Source: a bacterium (lineage in GTDB: Bacteria > Bacillota > Bacilli > Lactobacillales > Streptococcaceae). From it: 64,000 bases of DNA. The position numbers were made by a program, and so were the translations under genes. Of the stretch, positions 36,693-45,922 are shown piece after piece (positions within the stretch are counted from its first letter, which is position 1; each line of letters begins with the position of its first letter). The DNA is taken from the NCBI GenBank assembly GCA_905221065.1, contig CAJNBS010000001.1, positions 124,001 to 188,000 of the forward strand, given 5' to 3'. A model generated the notes under the pieces. That model made no database searches, was not told where the DNA came from, and saw only the letters and a list, made by a program, of their open reading frames with translations.

Positions 36693-37136
36693 ATGTACAC
36701 AAAAAATGAAGAAGAGCTACAAGCCTTAGGGGAACGTTTGGGTCATCTATTAGAAAAGAATGATGTCTTAATTCTAACTGGAGAACTGGGTGCAGGTAAA
36801 ACGACCTTTACTAAGGGACTTGCTAAAGGTTTACAGATTTCTCAAATGATTAAAAGTCCAACCTATACTATCGTAAGAGAGTATGAAGGTAGACTGCCAC
36901 TTTATCACCTAGATGTTTATCGAATTGAAGGAGATGCGGATTCTATCGACTTGGATGAGTTTCTCTTTGGTGGCGGAGTGACTGTTATTGAATGGGGCAA
37001 TCTCTTAGGAGATGCCTTGCCAGATACTTATTTAGAGTTGGAAATTCTAAAAGAAGAAGACGGTCGCAGATTAAATTTCCAAGCAAAGGGTTTGCGTGCA
37101 GAAAAGCTTTTAGAGGAGCTTCAACATGGAGTATGA
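36693..37136 (+). CDS. tsaE: tRNA threonylcarbamoyladenosine biosynthesis ATPase TsaE
   Basis: The ATPase partner of TsaB-TsaD in making t6A37 on ANN-decoding tRNAs. 147 residues. Walker A is GELGAGKTTFTKGLAKG (about residues 29-45), switch I is SPTYTIVREYEG, and the Walker B region is YHLDVYRI. WGNLLGDALPD is typical of the family. The -10 box lies six bases before the ATG, so the mRNA should be leaderless. It overlaps the next GNAT gene by 11 bases, and the lcp gene follows. Confidence 0.93.
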   Translation: MYTKNEEELQALGERLGHLLEKNDVLILTGELGAGKTTFTKGLAKGLQISQMIKSPTYTIVREYEGRLPLYHLDVYRIEGDADSIDLDEFLFGGGVTVIEWGNLLGDALPDTYLELEILKEEDGRRLNFQAKGLRAEKLLEELQHGV

Positions 37137-37644
37137 ATTGCTCATTAGGGAAGCAGAGCCTAATGATGCGGCTGAATTAGTGGCCTTTTTAAATCGTGTA
37201 AGTTTGGAGACAGATTTTACCAGCCTAGACGGAGATGGTATTCTCTTGACCAGTGAGGAGATGGAAATATTCCTCAACAAGCAAGCTAGTTCGGACAATC
37301 AGATAACCTTACTAGCATTCTTAAATGATAAAATTGCTGGTATTTTAAATATTACAGCTGACCAGCGCAAGAGAGTCCGTCATATTGGAGATCTTTTCAT
37401 TGTGATTGGAAAAAGATATTGGAATAATGGCTTGGGAAGTTTGTTGCTAGAAGAAGCGATAGAGTGGGCACAAGCAAGTGGCATTCTGCGTCGTCTCCAA
37501 CTGACTGTCCAAACTCGTAATCAAGCTGCAGTCCATCTTTATCAAAAGCATGGCTTTATAATTGAAGGTCGCCAAGAGCGTGGAGCATATATAGAAGAAG
37601 GGAAATTTATCGATGTTTACTTGATGGGTAAACTGATAGATTAG
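37126..37644 (+). CDS. GNAT N-acetyltransferase
   Basis: 172 residues. The acetyl-CoA loop is RYWNNGLGSLLLEEAIEWA (about residues 101-119), and the C-terminal pattern NQAAVHLYQKHGFIIEGRQE is typical of GNATs. Its position after tsaE recalls rimI next to tsaE in other bacteria, but the sequence is closer to the broad N-acetyltransferase group, so RimI activity is not claimed. It overlaps tsaE by 11 bases and is separated from the lcp gene by 7 bases: one operon. Confidence 0.85.
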   Translation: MEYELLIREAEPNDAAELVAFLNRVSLETDFTSLDGDGILLTSEEMEIFLNKQASSDNQITLLAFLNDKIAGILNITADQRKRVRHIGDLFIVIGKRYWNNGLGSLLLEEAIEWAQASGILRRLQLTVQTRNQAAVHLYQKHGFIIEGRQERGAYIEEGKFIDVYLMGKLID

Positions 37645-37651
37645 TAGAAAT

Positions 37652-38668
37652 ATGGTTAAAAAAATTATTGGAATGGTGCTAGCTTTTCTAGCTGTGACAG
37701 TTTTAGGTGTCGGTGTTTTTGCTTATACTATTTATCAGCAAGGCGCACAAACCTTATCAAAGACCTATAAAAAAATCGGAGAAGAAACCAAGGTTATTGA
37801 AGCAACAGAACCTTTGACCATTCTGTTGATGGGGGTTGATACTGGGAATGTAGAGCGTACAGATCAGTGGGCTGGAAATAGTGATTCCATGATTCTCTTG
37901 ACTGTCAATCCACATACCAAGAAGACCATGATGTTGAGTTTGGAGCGTGATATCCTGACTAAAATTCAACATAAAGATGGTAGTATTGAAGAAGCGAAGT
38001 TAAACGCTGCCTATGCTGGTGGTGGTGCGGAATTAGCTATAGAAACAATTCAAAAGATGATGAATATCCATATCGATCGCTATATTATGGTTAATATGCA
38101 AGGATTGCAACAATTGGTCGATGCAGTGGGGGGTATTACGGTCAATAATACACTAGGTTTCCCGATTTCTATCAGTGACCAAGAAGAATTTAACACCATT
38201 TCTATCGGTGTTGGAGAGCAGACAATAAATGGAGAAGAAGCGCTTGTTTATTCACGCATGCGTTATCAAGACCCAGAAGGAGACTATGGTCGTCAAAAGC
38301 GTCAGCGTGAAGTCATTCAAAAAGTTGTTGAAAAAGTTCTTAGTTTGAATAGTGTCAGTCATTACCAATCTATTTTAAAAGCCCTAAGTACTAATATGCA
38401 GACTAATATTGATTTATCTGCGAAAAGTATTCCAAGCTTGTTGGGCTACAAAGATTCATTTAAAACCATTGAAACACAACAATTGAAGGGTGAAGGGGAG
38501 ATGCTACAAGGCGTTTCTTATCAAATTGTTACGAGAAGCCATATGTTGGAAATGCAGAATATATTGCGACGTTCTTTGGGACAAGAAGAAGTCACTCAGC
38601 TTGAAACAAATGTTGTCTTATTTGAAGATTTGTTTGGACGGGTGCCTGTTAGTGACGAAGATAATTAA
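37652..38668 (+). CDS. LytR-CpsA-Psr family cell wall glycopolymer ligase
   Basis: LCP enzymes attach teichoic acids or capsule to peptidoglycan at the outer face of the membrane. 338 residues with one N-terminal membrane helix (about 5-27), then the LCP domain. LLMGVDTGNVERTDQWAGNSD-type start, SMILLTVNPHTKKTMMLSLERD, and the arginine-rich YSRMRYQDPEGDYGRQKRQRE region bind the polyprenyl phosphate. In pneumococcus the gene at this position, before cinA, is the Psr/LytR paralogue. The ATG has only a weak ribosome site, consistent with coupling to the GNAT gene. Confidence 0.92.
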   Translation: MVKKIIGMVLAFLAVTVLGVGVFAYTIYQQGAQTLSKTYKKIGEETKVIEATEPLTILLMGVDTGNVERTDQWAGNSDSMILLTVNPHTKKTMMLSLERDILTKIQHKDGSIEEAKLNAAYAGGGAELAIETIQKMMNIHIDRYIMVNMQGLQQLVDAVGGITVNNTLGFPISISDQEEFNTISIGVGEQTINGEEALVYSRMRYQDPEGDYGRQKRQREVIQKVVEKVLSLNSVSHYQSILKALSTNMQTNIDLSAKSIPSLLGYKDSFKTIETQQLKGEGEMLQGVSYQIVTRSHMLEMQNILRRSLGQEEVTQLETNVVLFEDLFGRVPVSDEDN

Positions 38669-38690
38669 CTTTCTTGATACAAATAAAAAA

Positions 38691-38722
38691 TCAATCGTGG
38701 GAAATTTCCTGCGATTTTTTCA
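38691..38722 (+). terminator. Terminator after lcp gene
   Basis: AATCGTGGGAAATTTCCTGCGATT with six T, immediately before the combox of cinA. Confidence 0.75.
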
Positions 38723-38728
38723 AAAAAA

Positions 38729-38736
38729 TACGAATA
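38729..38736 (+). promoter_or_regulatory. combox (ComX/SigX promoter) of cinA-recA
   Basis: TACGAATA, a perfect match to the late-competence promoter element recognised by the alternative sigma factor ComX, 17 bases before the cinA ATG. It shows that the cin-rec unit is induced in competence. Confidence 0.9.
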
Positions 38737-38753
38737 GATAGGTAGGAGGAAAC

Positions 38754-40010
38754 ATGAAAGCAGAAATCATTGCTGTTGGAACAGAGATTTTGACAGGACA
38801 GATTGTTAATACTAATGCTCAGTTTTTATCGGAAAAACTAGCTGAGATTGGGGTAGATGTATATTTTCAGACTGCTGTAGGAGACAATGAAACTCGTCTC
38901 TTGTCTTTGCTTGAGATTGCTAGTCAACGTAGCAGTCTGGTGATTTTGACAGGTGGTTTGGGGCCAACTGAGGATGACCTAACCAAACAAACTCTGGCTA
39001 AATTTTTAGGGAAAGAATTAGTTTTTGATCCTCAGGCGCAGGCGAAGTTGGATGTCTTTTTTGCCCAGAGACCAGACTATGCCCGAACACCGAATAACGA
39101 AAGACAAGCTCAACTTGTAGAAGGGGCGACTCCGCTACCAAATGAAACAGGACTGGCAGTTGGAGGAATCTTAGAAGTAGGCGGAGTGACCTACGTCGTT
39201 CTTCCTGGTCCACCAAGTGAATTGAAACCTATGGTCTTAAACCAACTTTTACCCAAGTTGATGACAGGGAGCAAGCTGTATTCCCGAGTTCTTCGTTTCT
39301 TTGGAATTGGCGAAAGTCAGTTGGTGACGATTTTGGCTGATTTGATTGACAATCAGACAGATCCGACCTTAGCCCCTTATGCCAAGACAGGAGAGGTAAC
39401 CTTGCGTCTGTCAACAAAGGCTAGCAGTCAAGAAGAGGCGAATCAAGCGTTGGATGTTTTGGAAAATCAAATTTTGAACCACCAGACCTTTGAAGGCCTT
39501 TCTTTACGAGAACTTTGTTATGGTTATGGGGAAGAGTCCAGCTTGGCCAGTATTGTGGTAGAAGAACTGAAAAAGCAAGGGAAAACCATCACGGCTGCAG
39601 AGAGTTTGACGGCAGGTCTTTTCCAAGCTACTGTAGCTGATTTTTCAGGAGCTTCAAGTATATTTAAGGGTGGTTTCGTGACCTATAGCTTGGAGGAAAA
39701 ATCAAAAATGTTGGATATTCCTGCCAAGGATTTGGAAGAATACGGTGTGGTGTCTGAATATACAGCTCAGAAGATGGCTGAACAGGCACGAAGCAAGACC
39801 CAGTCAGATTTTGGCATTAGTTTGACTGGAGTGGCAGGACCAGACAGTCTAGAAGGGCATCCAGCTGGGACAGTCTTCATAGGATTGGCTCAAGAGAAAG
39901 GAACTGAGGTTATCAAGGTGAATATTGGAGGTAGAAGCCGAGCAGATGTACGCCACATTGCGGTTATGCATGCCTTTAACCTAGTTCGCAAGGCTTTATT
40001 AAGTGACTAA
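38754..40010 (+). CDS. cinA: Competence/damage-inducible protein CinA
   Basis: 418 residues. The N-terminal MoCF/MPTBD-like domain ([36 protein letters not shown]) is followed by a C-terminal CinA/PncC nicotinamide-nucleotide amidase domain ([44 protein letters not shown]). In pneumococcus it is a late competence product that helps bring RecA to the membrane. It has a combox upstream and GGTAGGAGG before the ATG. recA lies 54 bases downstream. Confidence 0.95.
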   Translation: MKAEIIAVGTEILTGQIVNTNAQFLSEKLAEIGVDVYFQTAVGDNETRLLSLLEIASQRSSLVILTGGLGPTEDDLTKQTLAKFLGKELVFDPQAQAKLDVFFAQRPDYARTPNNERQAQLVEGATPLPNETGLAVGGILEVGGVTYVVLPGPPSELKPMVLNQLLPKLMTGSKLYSRVLRFFGIGESQLVTILADLIDNQTDPTLAPYAKTGEVTLRLSTKASSQEEANQALDVLENQILNHQTFEGLSLRELCYGYGEESSLASIVVEELKKQGKTITAAESLTAGLFQATVADFSGASSIFKGGFVTYSLEEKSKMLDIPAKDLEEYGVVSEYTAQKMAEQARSKTQSDFGISLTGVAGPDSLEGHPAGTVFIGLAQEKGTEVIKVNIGGRSRADVRHIAVMHAFNLVRKALLSD

Positions 40011-40017
40011 CTTTTGA

Positions 40018-40023
40018 TATAAT
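40018..40023 (+). promoter_or_regulatory. Basal recA promoter
   Basis: TGA-TATAAT extended -10 between cinA and recA, allowing recA expression outside competence. No LexA-type box is seen. Confidence 0.65.
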
Positions 40024-40064
40024 AGTAGATAGGTCTGAGGACCATTAGAATGTAGGAGAATAGA

Positions 40065-41231
<1,167 letters not shown>

Positions 41232-41236
41232 GCTGT

Positions 41237-41268
41237 TAAAGTAGTGGAGAAAATCTGCTACTTTTTCG
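41237..41268 (+). terminator. recA terminator (probably leaky)
   Basis: AAAGTAGTGGA-GAAAA-TCTGCTACTTT with five T. The stem contains wobble or mismatched pairs, so competence transcripts may read on into dinF. Confidence 0.6.
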
Positions 41269-41334
41269 GTTTTTTGTTCAAGTTTTCAGATCATCTATAG
41301 TTTGCTGTTTCTTGTCGCACCTCTAGAAAGCTGA

Positions 41335-41340
41335 TATAAT
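41335..41340 (+). promoter_or_regulatory. dinF promoter, leaderless geometry
   Basis: TGA-TATAAT, then six bases (AGCCTT), then ATG. The expected start of transcription is the ATG itself. Confidence 0.7.
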
Positions 41341-41346
41341 AGCCTT

Positions 41347-42717
41347 ATGGATAAAAAACGAACAGTGGACCTGATTCATGGTCCTATTCTCCCCTCGCTC
41401 TTGAGTTTTGCCTTCCCAATCTTGCTGTCCAATATTTTCCAACAGCTCTATAACACTGCTGATGTCTTGATTGTTGGACGATTCCTTGGCCAAGATTCCT
41501 TGGCGGCAGTAGGGGCGACAACAGCTATTTTTGATCTGATTATTGGCTTTACACTTGGTGTTGGTAATGGTATGGGAATTGTCATTGCTCGCTATTATGG
41601 GGCTCGGAATTTTACAAAGATCAAGGAAGCAGTAGCAGCCACCTGGATTTTAGGTGTTCTTTTGAGTGTTGTAGTGATGCTGCTGGGCTTTCTTGGTTTG
41701 TATCCTCTCTTGCAATACTTAGATACCCCTGCAGAAATCCTTCCCCAGTCCTATCAATATATTTCTATGATTGTGACCTGTGTCGGTGTCAGCTTTGCCT
41801 ATAACCTCTTTGCGGGCTTGTTGCGGTCTATTGGAGACAGTCTAGCAGCCCTTGGTTTTCTGATTTTCTCTGCCTTGGTTAATGTGGTTCTGGATCTCTA
41901 TTTTATTACGCAACTGCATCTTGGAGTTCAATCGGCAGGTCTTGCGACTATTATTTCGCAGGGGCTATCAGCGATACTCTGTTTCTACTATATCCGCAAG
42001 AGTGTTCCAGAACTTCTTCCTAGTCTCAAGCATTTCAAATGGAACAAGGACTTGTACGCGGATCTTTTGGAGCAAGGTTTGGCTATGGGCTTGATGAGTT
42101 CAATTGTGTCCATCGGTAGTGTGATTTTACAGTCTTCTGTTAATACCTTTGGGGCTGTGATCATTAGCGCCCAGACGGCGGCTAGACGCATTATGGCCTT
42201 CGCTCTTCTTCCAATGACCGCTATTTCTGCCTCGATGACGACCTTTGCTTCGCAGAATCTTGGTGCCAAGCGACCAGACCGCATTGTTCAAGGTCTTCGA
42301 ATTGGCAGTCGTTTGAGTATGTCCTGGGCAGTTTTTGTTTGTGTCTTCCTCTTTTTTGCCAGTCCAGCCTTGGTTTCCTTCTTGGCTAGTTCGACGGATG
42401 GTTACTTGATAGAAAATGGAAGTCTCTATCTGCAAATCAGCTCAGCCTTTTATCCCATTTTGAGCCTCTTGTTGATTTATCGCAATTGCTTGCAGGGCTT
42501 GGGGCAAAAAATCCTTCCGCTGGTTTCTAGCTTTATTGAACTAATCGGAAAAATCGCTTTTGTGGTCTTGATTATCCCTTGGGCGGGCTATAGGGGTGTT
42601 ATCCTTTGCGAACCCCTTATCTGGGTTGCCATGACCATTCAACTGTACTTTTCGCTTTTCCGTCACCCCTTGATAAAAGAAGGCAAGGAAATCTTGACAA
42701 CAAAAGTGTCATCATAG
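41347..42717 (+). CDS. dinF: MATE family efflux protein DinF
   Basis: 456 residues with twelve predicted membrane segments in two MatE halves (PILLSNIFQQLYNTADVLIVG near the start; GLAMGLMSSIVSIGSVILQ in the second half). It exports organic cations or bile-type compounds and protects against oxidative stress in relatives. In pneumococcus it is the third gene of the cinA-recA-dinF-lytA competence operon. Here lytA is absent and yebC follows. The start lies six bases after a -10 box, so it can be expressed separately as a leaderless mRNA. Confidence 0.93.
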   Translation: MDKKRTVDLIHGPILPSLLSFAFPILLSNIFQQLYNTADVLIVGRFLGQDSLAAVGATTAIFDLIIGFTLGVGNGMGIVIARYYGARNFTKIKEAVAATWILGVLLSVVVMLLGFLGLYPLLQYLDTPAEILPQSYQYISMIVTCVGVSFAYNLFAGLLRSIGDSLAALGFLIFSALVNVVLDLYFITQLHLGVQSAGLATIISQGLSAILCFYYIRKSVPELLPSLKHFKWNKDLYADLLEQGLAMGLMSSIVSIGSVILQSSVNTFGAVIISAQTAARRIMAFALLPMTAISASMTTFASQNLGAKRPDRIVQGLRIGSRLSMSWAVFVCVFLFFASPALVSFLASSTDGYLIENGSLYLQISSAFYPILSLLLIYRNCLQGLGQKILPLVSSFIELIGKIAFVVLIIPWAGYRGVILCEPLIWVAMTIQLYFSLFRHPLIKEGKEILTTKVSS

Positions 42718-42813
42718 CTCGATTTGCTGAATAAAATCTATTTCCTCTAGTGAAAATCGAAAAAACTTGTGTTATAATAAGAAAGATTAAAATGTGAAAA
42801 AAGGAGATTCCTA

Positions 42814-43530
42814 ATGGGACGTAAATGGGCCAATATCGTAGCCAAGAAAACGGCTAAAGATGGAGCTAACTCTAAAGTATATGCAAAATTTGGTGTAGAA
42901 ATCTATGTAGCAGCTAAAAAAGGTGATCCAGACCCAGAATCAAACACTGCTTTGAAATTCGTTATCGACCGTGCCAAACAAGCCCAAGTGCCAAAACACG
43001 TTATCGATAAAGCGATTGATAAAGCCAAAGGAAACACAGACGAAACCTTTACAGAAGGACGTTACGAAGGATTTGGACCAAACGGTTCTATGTTGATTGT
43101 TGATACCTTGACTTCAAACGTCAACCGTACAGCGGCTAATGTCCGTGCAGCCTTTGGTAAAAACGGCGGAAACATGGGTGCTTCAGGTTCGGTTTCTTAC
43201 CTCTTCGACAACAAGGGTGTTATCGTATTTGCAGGTGAAGATGCGGATGCAGTCTTTGAGCAGTTGCTAGAAGCAGATGTTGATGTGGACGATGTAGAGG
43301 CAGAAGAAGGAACAATCACTGTTTACACAGCTCCAACTGACCTTCACAAGGCTATCGTTGCCCTTCGTGAGTCTGGTATTGAAGAATTCCAAGTGACTGA
43401 ATTGGAAATGATTCCTCAGTCAGAAGTGGAATTGTCAGGTGATGACCTTGAAACCTTTGAAAAACTTTACAGCGTTCTTGAAGACGACGAAGACGTTCAA
43501 AAGATTTATACGAACGTAGACGGGTTCTAA
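42814..43530 (+). CDS. yebC: YebC/PmpR family protein
   Basis: 238 residues of the TACO1/YebC family: [18 protein letters not shown] at the start and [21 protein letters not shown] plus [11 protein letters not shown] in the middle. Members have been described as transcription regulators and, more recently, as factors that relieve ribosome stalling. Promoter TATAAT at about 42774 and AAGGAG before the ATG. In pneumococcus ply lies beside yebC, but here dinF does. A terminator follows. Confidence 0.93.
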   Translation: MGRKWANIVAKKTAKDGANSKVYAKFGVEIYVAAKKGDPDPESNTALKFVIDRAKQAQVPKHVIDKAIDKAKGNTDETFTEGRYEGFGPNGSMLIVDTLTSNVNRTAANVRAAFGKNGGNMGASGSVSYLFDNKGVIVFAGEDADAVFEQLLEADVDVDDVEAEEGTITVYTAPTDLHKAIVALRESGIEEFQVTELEMIPQSEVELSGDDLETFEKLYSVLEDDEDVQKIYTNVDGF

Positions 43531-43547
43531 TTTAATCTAGAAAACAT

Positions 43548-43580
43548 GATCCTAAGTGAGAAAATCACTTGGGATTTTTT
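43548..43580 (+). terminator. yebC terminator
   Basis: ATCCTAAGTGA-GAAAA-TCACTTGGGAT plus T. Confidence 0.85.
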
Positions 43581-43593
43581 CAATCAAGAAAAT

Positions 43594-43680
43594 AGTTCTC
43601 TAGGAAACTTTTTTCTTGACATCTCTTTTTAAAGTGGTAAAATAGTTCTCATGGAAACCTATTTAGTTCCTAGGAGAACT
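43594..43680 (+). promoter_or_regulatory. MarR operon promoter with three near-identical operators
   Basis: TTGACA (43616-43621), 16 bases, TGG-TAAAAT (43638-43643). Three 16-base sites surround it: AGTTCTCTAGGAAACT (43594), AGTTCTCATGGAAACC (43644) and AGTTCCTAGGAGAACT (43665). The third is close to the reverse complement of the first, so each is an imperfect palindrome. They bracket the promoter, as expected for autorepression by the MarR protein encoded next. Confidence 0.75.
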
Positions 43681-43707
43681 AAATGTGATAGTTAGAAAGG
43701 AGTTAGT

Positions 43708-44169
43708 ATGGATAAACCGATGTTGGTCTTTAAGCGTTTTGGTCACCAGATTCATCTGATGGTGCAAAAGGAAGCCAAGCGTTGTGGCATTGAATTTATG
43801 GGTGGGCCGCAAGGTCAGGTTGTACGTTTTTTGGATAGTCGTGAGGAAAATCAAGACTTGGTCTTGATTAAAGATATCGAGCAGGAACTCAATATTAGCA
43901 AGTCTGTGGCGAGTAACTTGGTCAAGCGTATGGTACAAAATGGTTTGGTGGAATTAGAGGCGAGTCCTGTCGATAAGCGGGCCAAGTTTGTTCGTCTGAC
44001 GGACAAATCGCGTTCTCAAATGAAGCAGGTTAAAGCCTTCTTTGAACGCATTGATAATCAGTTGACGGCAGACATTGATGAAGATGAATTACTGATCTTT
44101 GAGAAAGTCCTTAATCAACTACAGGAAAATATCAAGAGAATAGGAGGAGAGAATGAAGAAATTAGCTAA
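43708..44169 (+). CDS. MarR family transcriptional regulator
   Basis: 153 residues. The winged-helix core is IEQELNISKSVASNLVKRMVQNG followed by the wing ASPVDKRAKFVRLTDKSRSQM, with the DKRAK wing typical of MarR. It is probably the repressor of the two ABC exporter genes that follow, with which it overlaps by 17 bases, and of itself through the three palindromes at its promoter. The inducing ligand is unknown. AAGGAG precedes the ATG. Confidence 0.9.
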   Translation: MDKPMLVFKRFGHQIHLMVQKEAKRCGIEFMGGPQGQVVRFLDSREENQDLVLIKDIEQELNISKSVASNLVKRMVQNGLVELEASPVDKRAKFVRLTDKSRSQMKQVKAFFERIDNQLTADIDEDELLIFEKVLNQLQENIKRIGGENEEIS

Positions 44170-45922
44170 ACGAATTAGTAGAAAAGAATGGGGGATGATT
44201 TTACTAGCCATTCTCTTTACCTGCTTTTCGGTCTATCTAGAGTTAGAAGTTCCGACTTATATCTCGAAAATCACGGATTTGCTGGGGACTCAAGGAACTA
44301 GTTTAGATGAGTTATGGCAGCCAGCAGGTATGATGGTCGGAATGTCTTTTTTTGCCTTCTTGTCCGCAGTCGCAGTTGGATTTTTTGCATCCAGAGTGGC
44401 TGCTTCTTACACTAGTAGGCTGAGAAGTGATATTTTTAACCGAGTTTTGGATTACTCGCAGACAGAGATTAAGAAATTCTCTATTCCTAGCCTCCTAACT
44501 CGTACCACTAATGATATTACTCAAGTTCAGATGTTGATTACCATGGGCTTGCAAGTGGTTACGCGTGGTCCGATTATGGCTATCTGGGCTATCGGGAAGA
44601 TTTTAGGTCATTCAGAATACTGGCTCTGGGCTGTACTTGTGGCAGTGATTGTCAATGTTTTGATGACAACCGTTTTGATGACGCTAGCCTTTCCAAAACA
44701 GTCCTTGATTCAGGGGTTGACAGATAAACTGAACAGTATCACTCGTGAGAGTTTAACAGGTATTCGTGTCGTTCGCGCTTACAATGCTGAAGAATACCAA
44801 AATGAAAAATTTGCATCAGCAAATGATGAATTGACACGCTTGAATTTGTTTGTCAACCGTCTTATGGCTATTTTGAACCCTATCATGATGGGGATTTCAA
44901 GTGGTTTGAGTGTGGCGATTTACTGGATTGGGGCCTATGTGATTAACGACGCTGCTGCGACAGCACGTCTGCCTCTCTTTAGTGACATGATTGTTTTCAT
45001 GTCTTATGCCATGCAAGTTGTCATGGGCTTCCTTCTCATGGGAGCACTCTTCATCGTTCTTCCCCGAACTATGGTCTCTGCTAAGCGGATTAATCAAGTT
45101 TTAGACTTGCATTCTTCTATCCAAAACCCTGCTCAAGTGCAGCTGGCTGATGAAAACCTCAAAGGTCAGGTCGAATTTAAGGATGTGACCTTCCGCTATG
45201 CGGCAAATTCGGAGGCAGTTATCGAGAATGTTAGCTTTAAAGCAGAAGCTGGTCAAACAGTTGCCTTTATCGGCTCAACGGGTTCTGGTAAATCAACTCT
45301 GGTCAATCTAATTCCACGTTTCTATGACGTATCAGCAGGAGAAATTCTGGTGGATGGTGTCAATGTTCAAGACTACGGTTTGGAAGATTTGCGCAACAAG
45401 GTTGGCTATATTCCACAAAAAGCTGTACTCTTTTCAGGTGATGTCAAGGGCAATCTAGACTTTGGACAGAGTCAAGAAACACCGCTTAATGAACAAGCTA
45501 TGTGGCAAGCCTTAGAATTGGCCCAGTCTAAGAACTTTATCGAAGACAAGGAAGCGGGCTTGGCGTCAGAAGTAGCTCAAGGAGGAACCAACTTCTCAGG
45601 TGGACAAAGACAGCGTCTGGCCATTGCGCGTGCTTTAGCTCGGAAGCCAGAAATTCTCATCTTTGATGACTCCTTCTCAGCCTTGGACTACAAGACAGAC
45701 CGTGTCCTACGCCAAGAGCTAGCAGAGAAAACCAAGTCTATGACCAAGCTCATCGTCGCACAGCGTATTTCAACGATTATGGATGCAGATTTGATTTTGG
45801 TCTTGGATCAAGGTAAAGTCGTGGGACAAGGAACCCACAAGGAACTTCTAGCTACCAACGAAGTTTACCAAGAAATCGCCTATTCACAATTATCGAAGGA
45901 GGAATTGGAACATGGAAAATAA
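44153..45922 (+). CDS. ABC exporter half-transporter, subunit A (degenerate catalytic site)
   Basis: 589 residues: six membrane segments (about 1-320), then a nucleotide-binding domain. Walker A is GSTGSGKST, the signature is the canonical FSGGQRQR, but Walker B reads LIFDDSFSALD with Asp in place of the catalytic Glu. With the next gene it makes a heterodimeric exporter of the LmrCD type, in which only one ATP site hydrolyses well. MarR control suggests a drug or toxic-compound efflux role. It overlaps marR by 17 bases and the next gene by 11. Confidence 0.9.
   Translation: MKKLAKRISRKEWGMILLAILFTCFSVYLELEVPTYISKITDLLGTQGTSLDELWQPAGMMVGMSFFAFLSAVAVGFFASRVAASYTSRLRSDIFNRVLDYSQTEIKKFSIPSLLTRTTNDITQVQMLITMGLQVVTRGPIMAIWAIGKILGHSEYWLWAVLVAVIVNVLMTTVLMTLAFPKQSLIQGLTDKLNSITRESLTGIRVVRAYNAEEYQNEKFASANDELTRLNLFVNRLMAILNPIMMGISSGLSVAIYWIGAYVINDAAATARLPLFSDMIVFMSYAMQVVMGFLLMGALFIVLPRTMVSAKRINQVLDLHSSIQNPAQVQLADENLKGQVEFKDVTFRYAANSEAVIENVSFKAEAGQTVAFIGSTGSGKSTLVNLIPRFYDVSAGEILVDGVNVQDYGLEDLRNKVGYIPQKAVLFSGDVKGNLDFGQSQETPLNEQAMWQALELAQSKNFIEDKEAGLASEVAQGGTNFSGGQRQRLAIARALARKPEILIFDDSFSALDYKTDRVLRQELAEKTKSMTKLIVAQRISTIMDADLILVLDQGKVVGQGTHKELLATNEVYQEIAYSQLSKEELEHGK

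Noticed and set aside
41347..42814. Search for lytA downstream of dinF
   Set aside because: The 96 bases between dinF and yebC contain only the yebC promoter and ribosome site; no amidase or choline-binding repeat fragment is visible.
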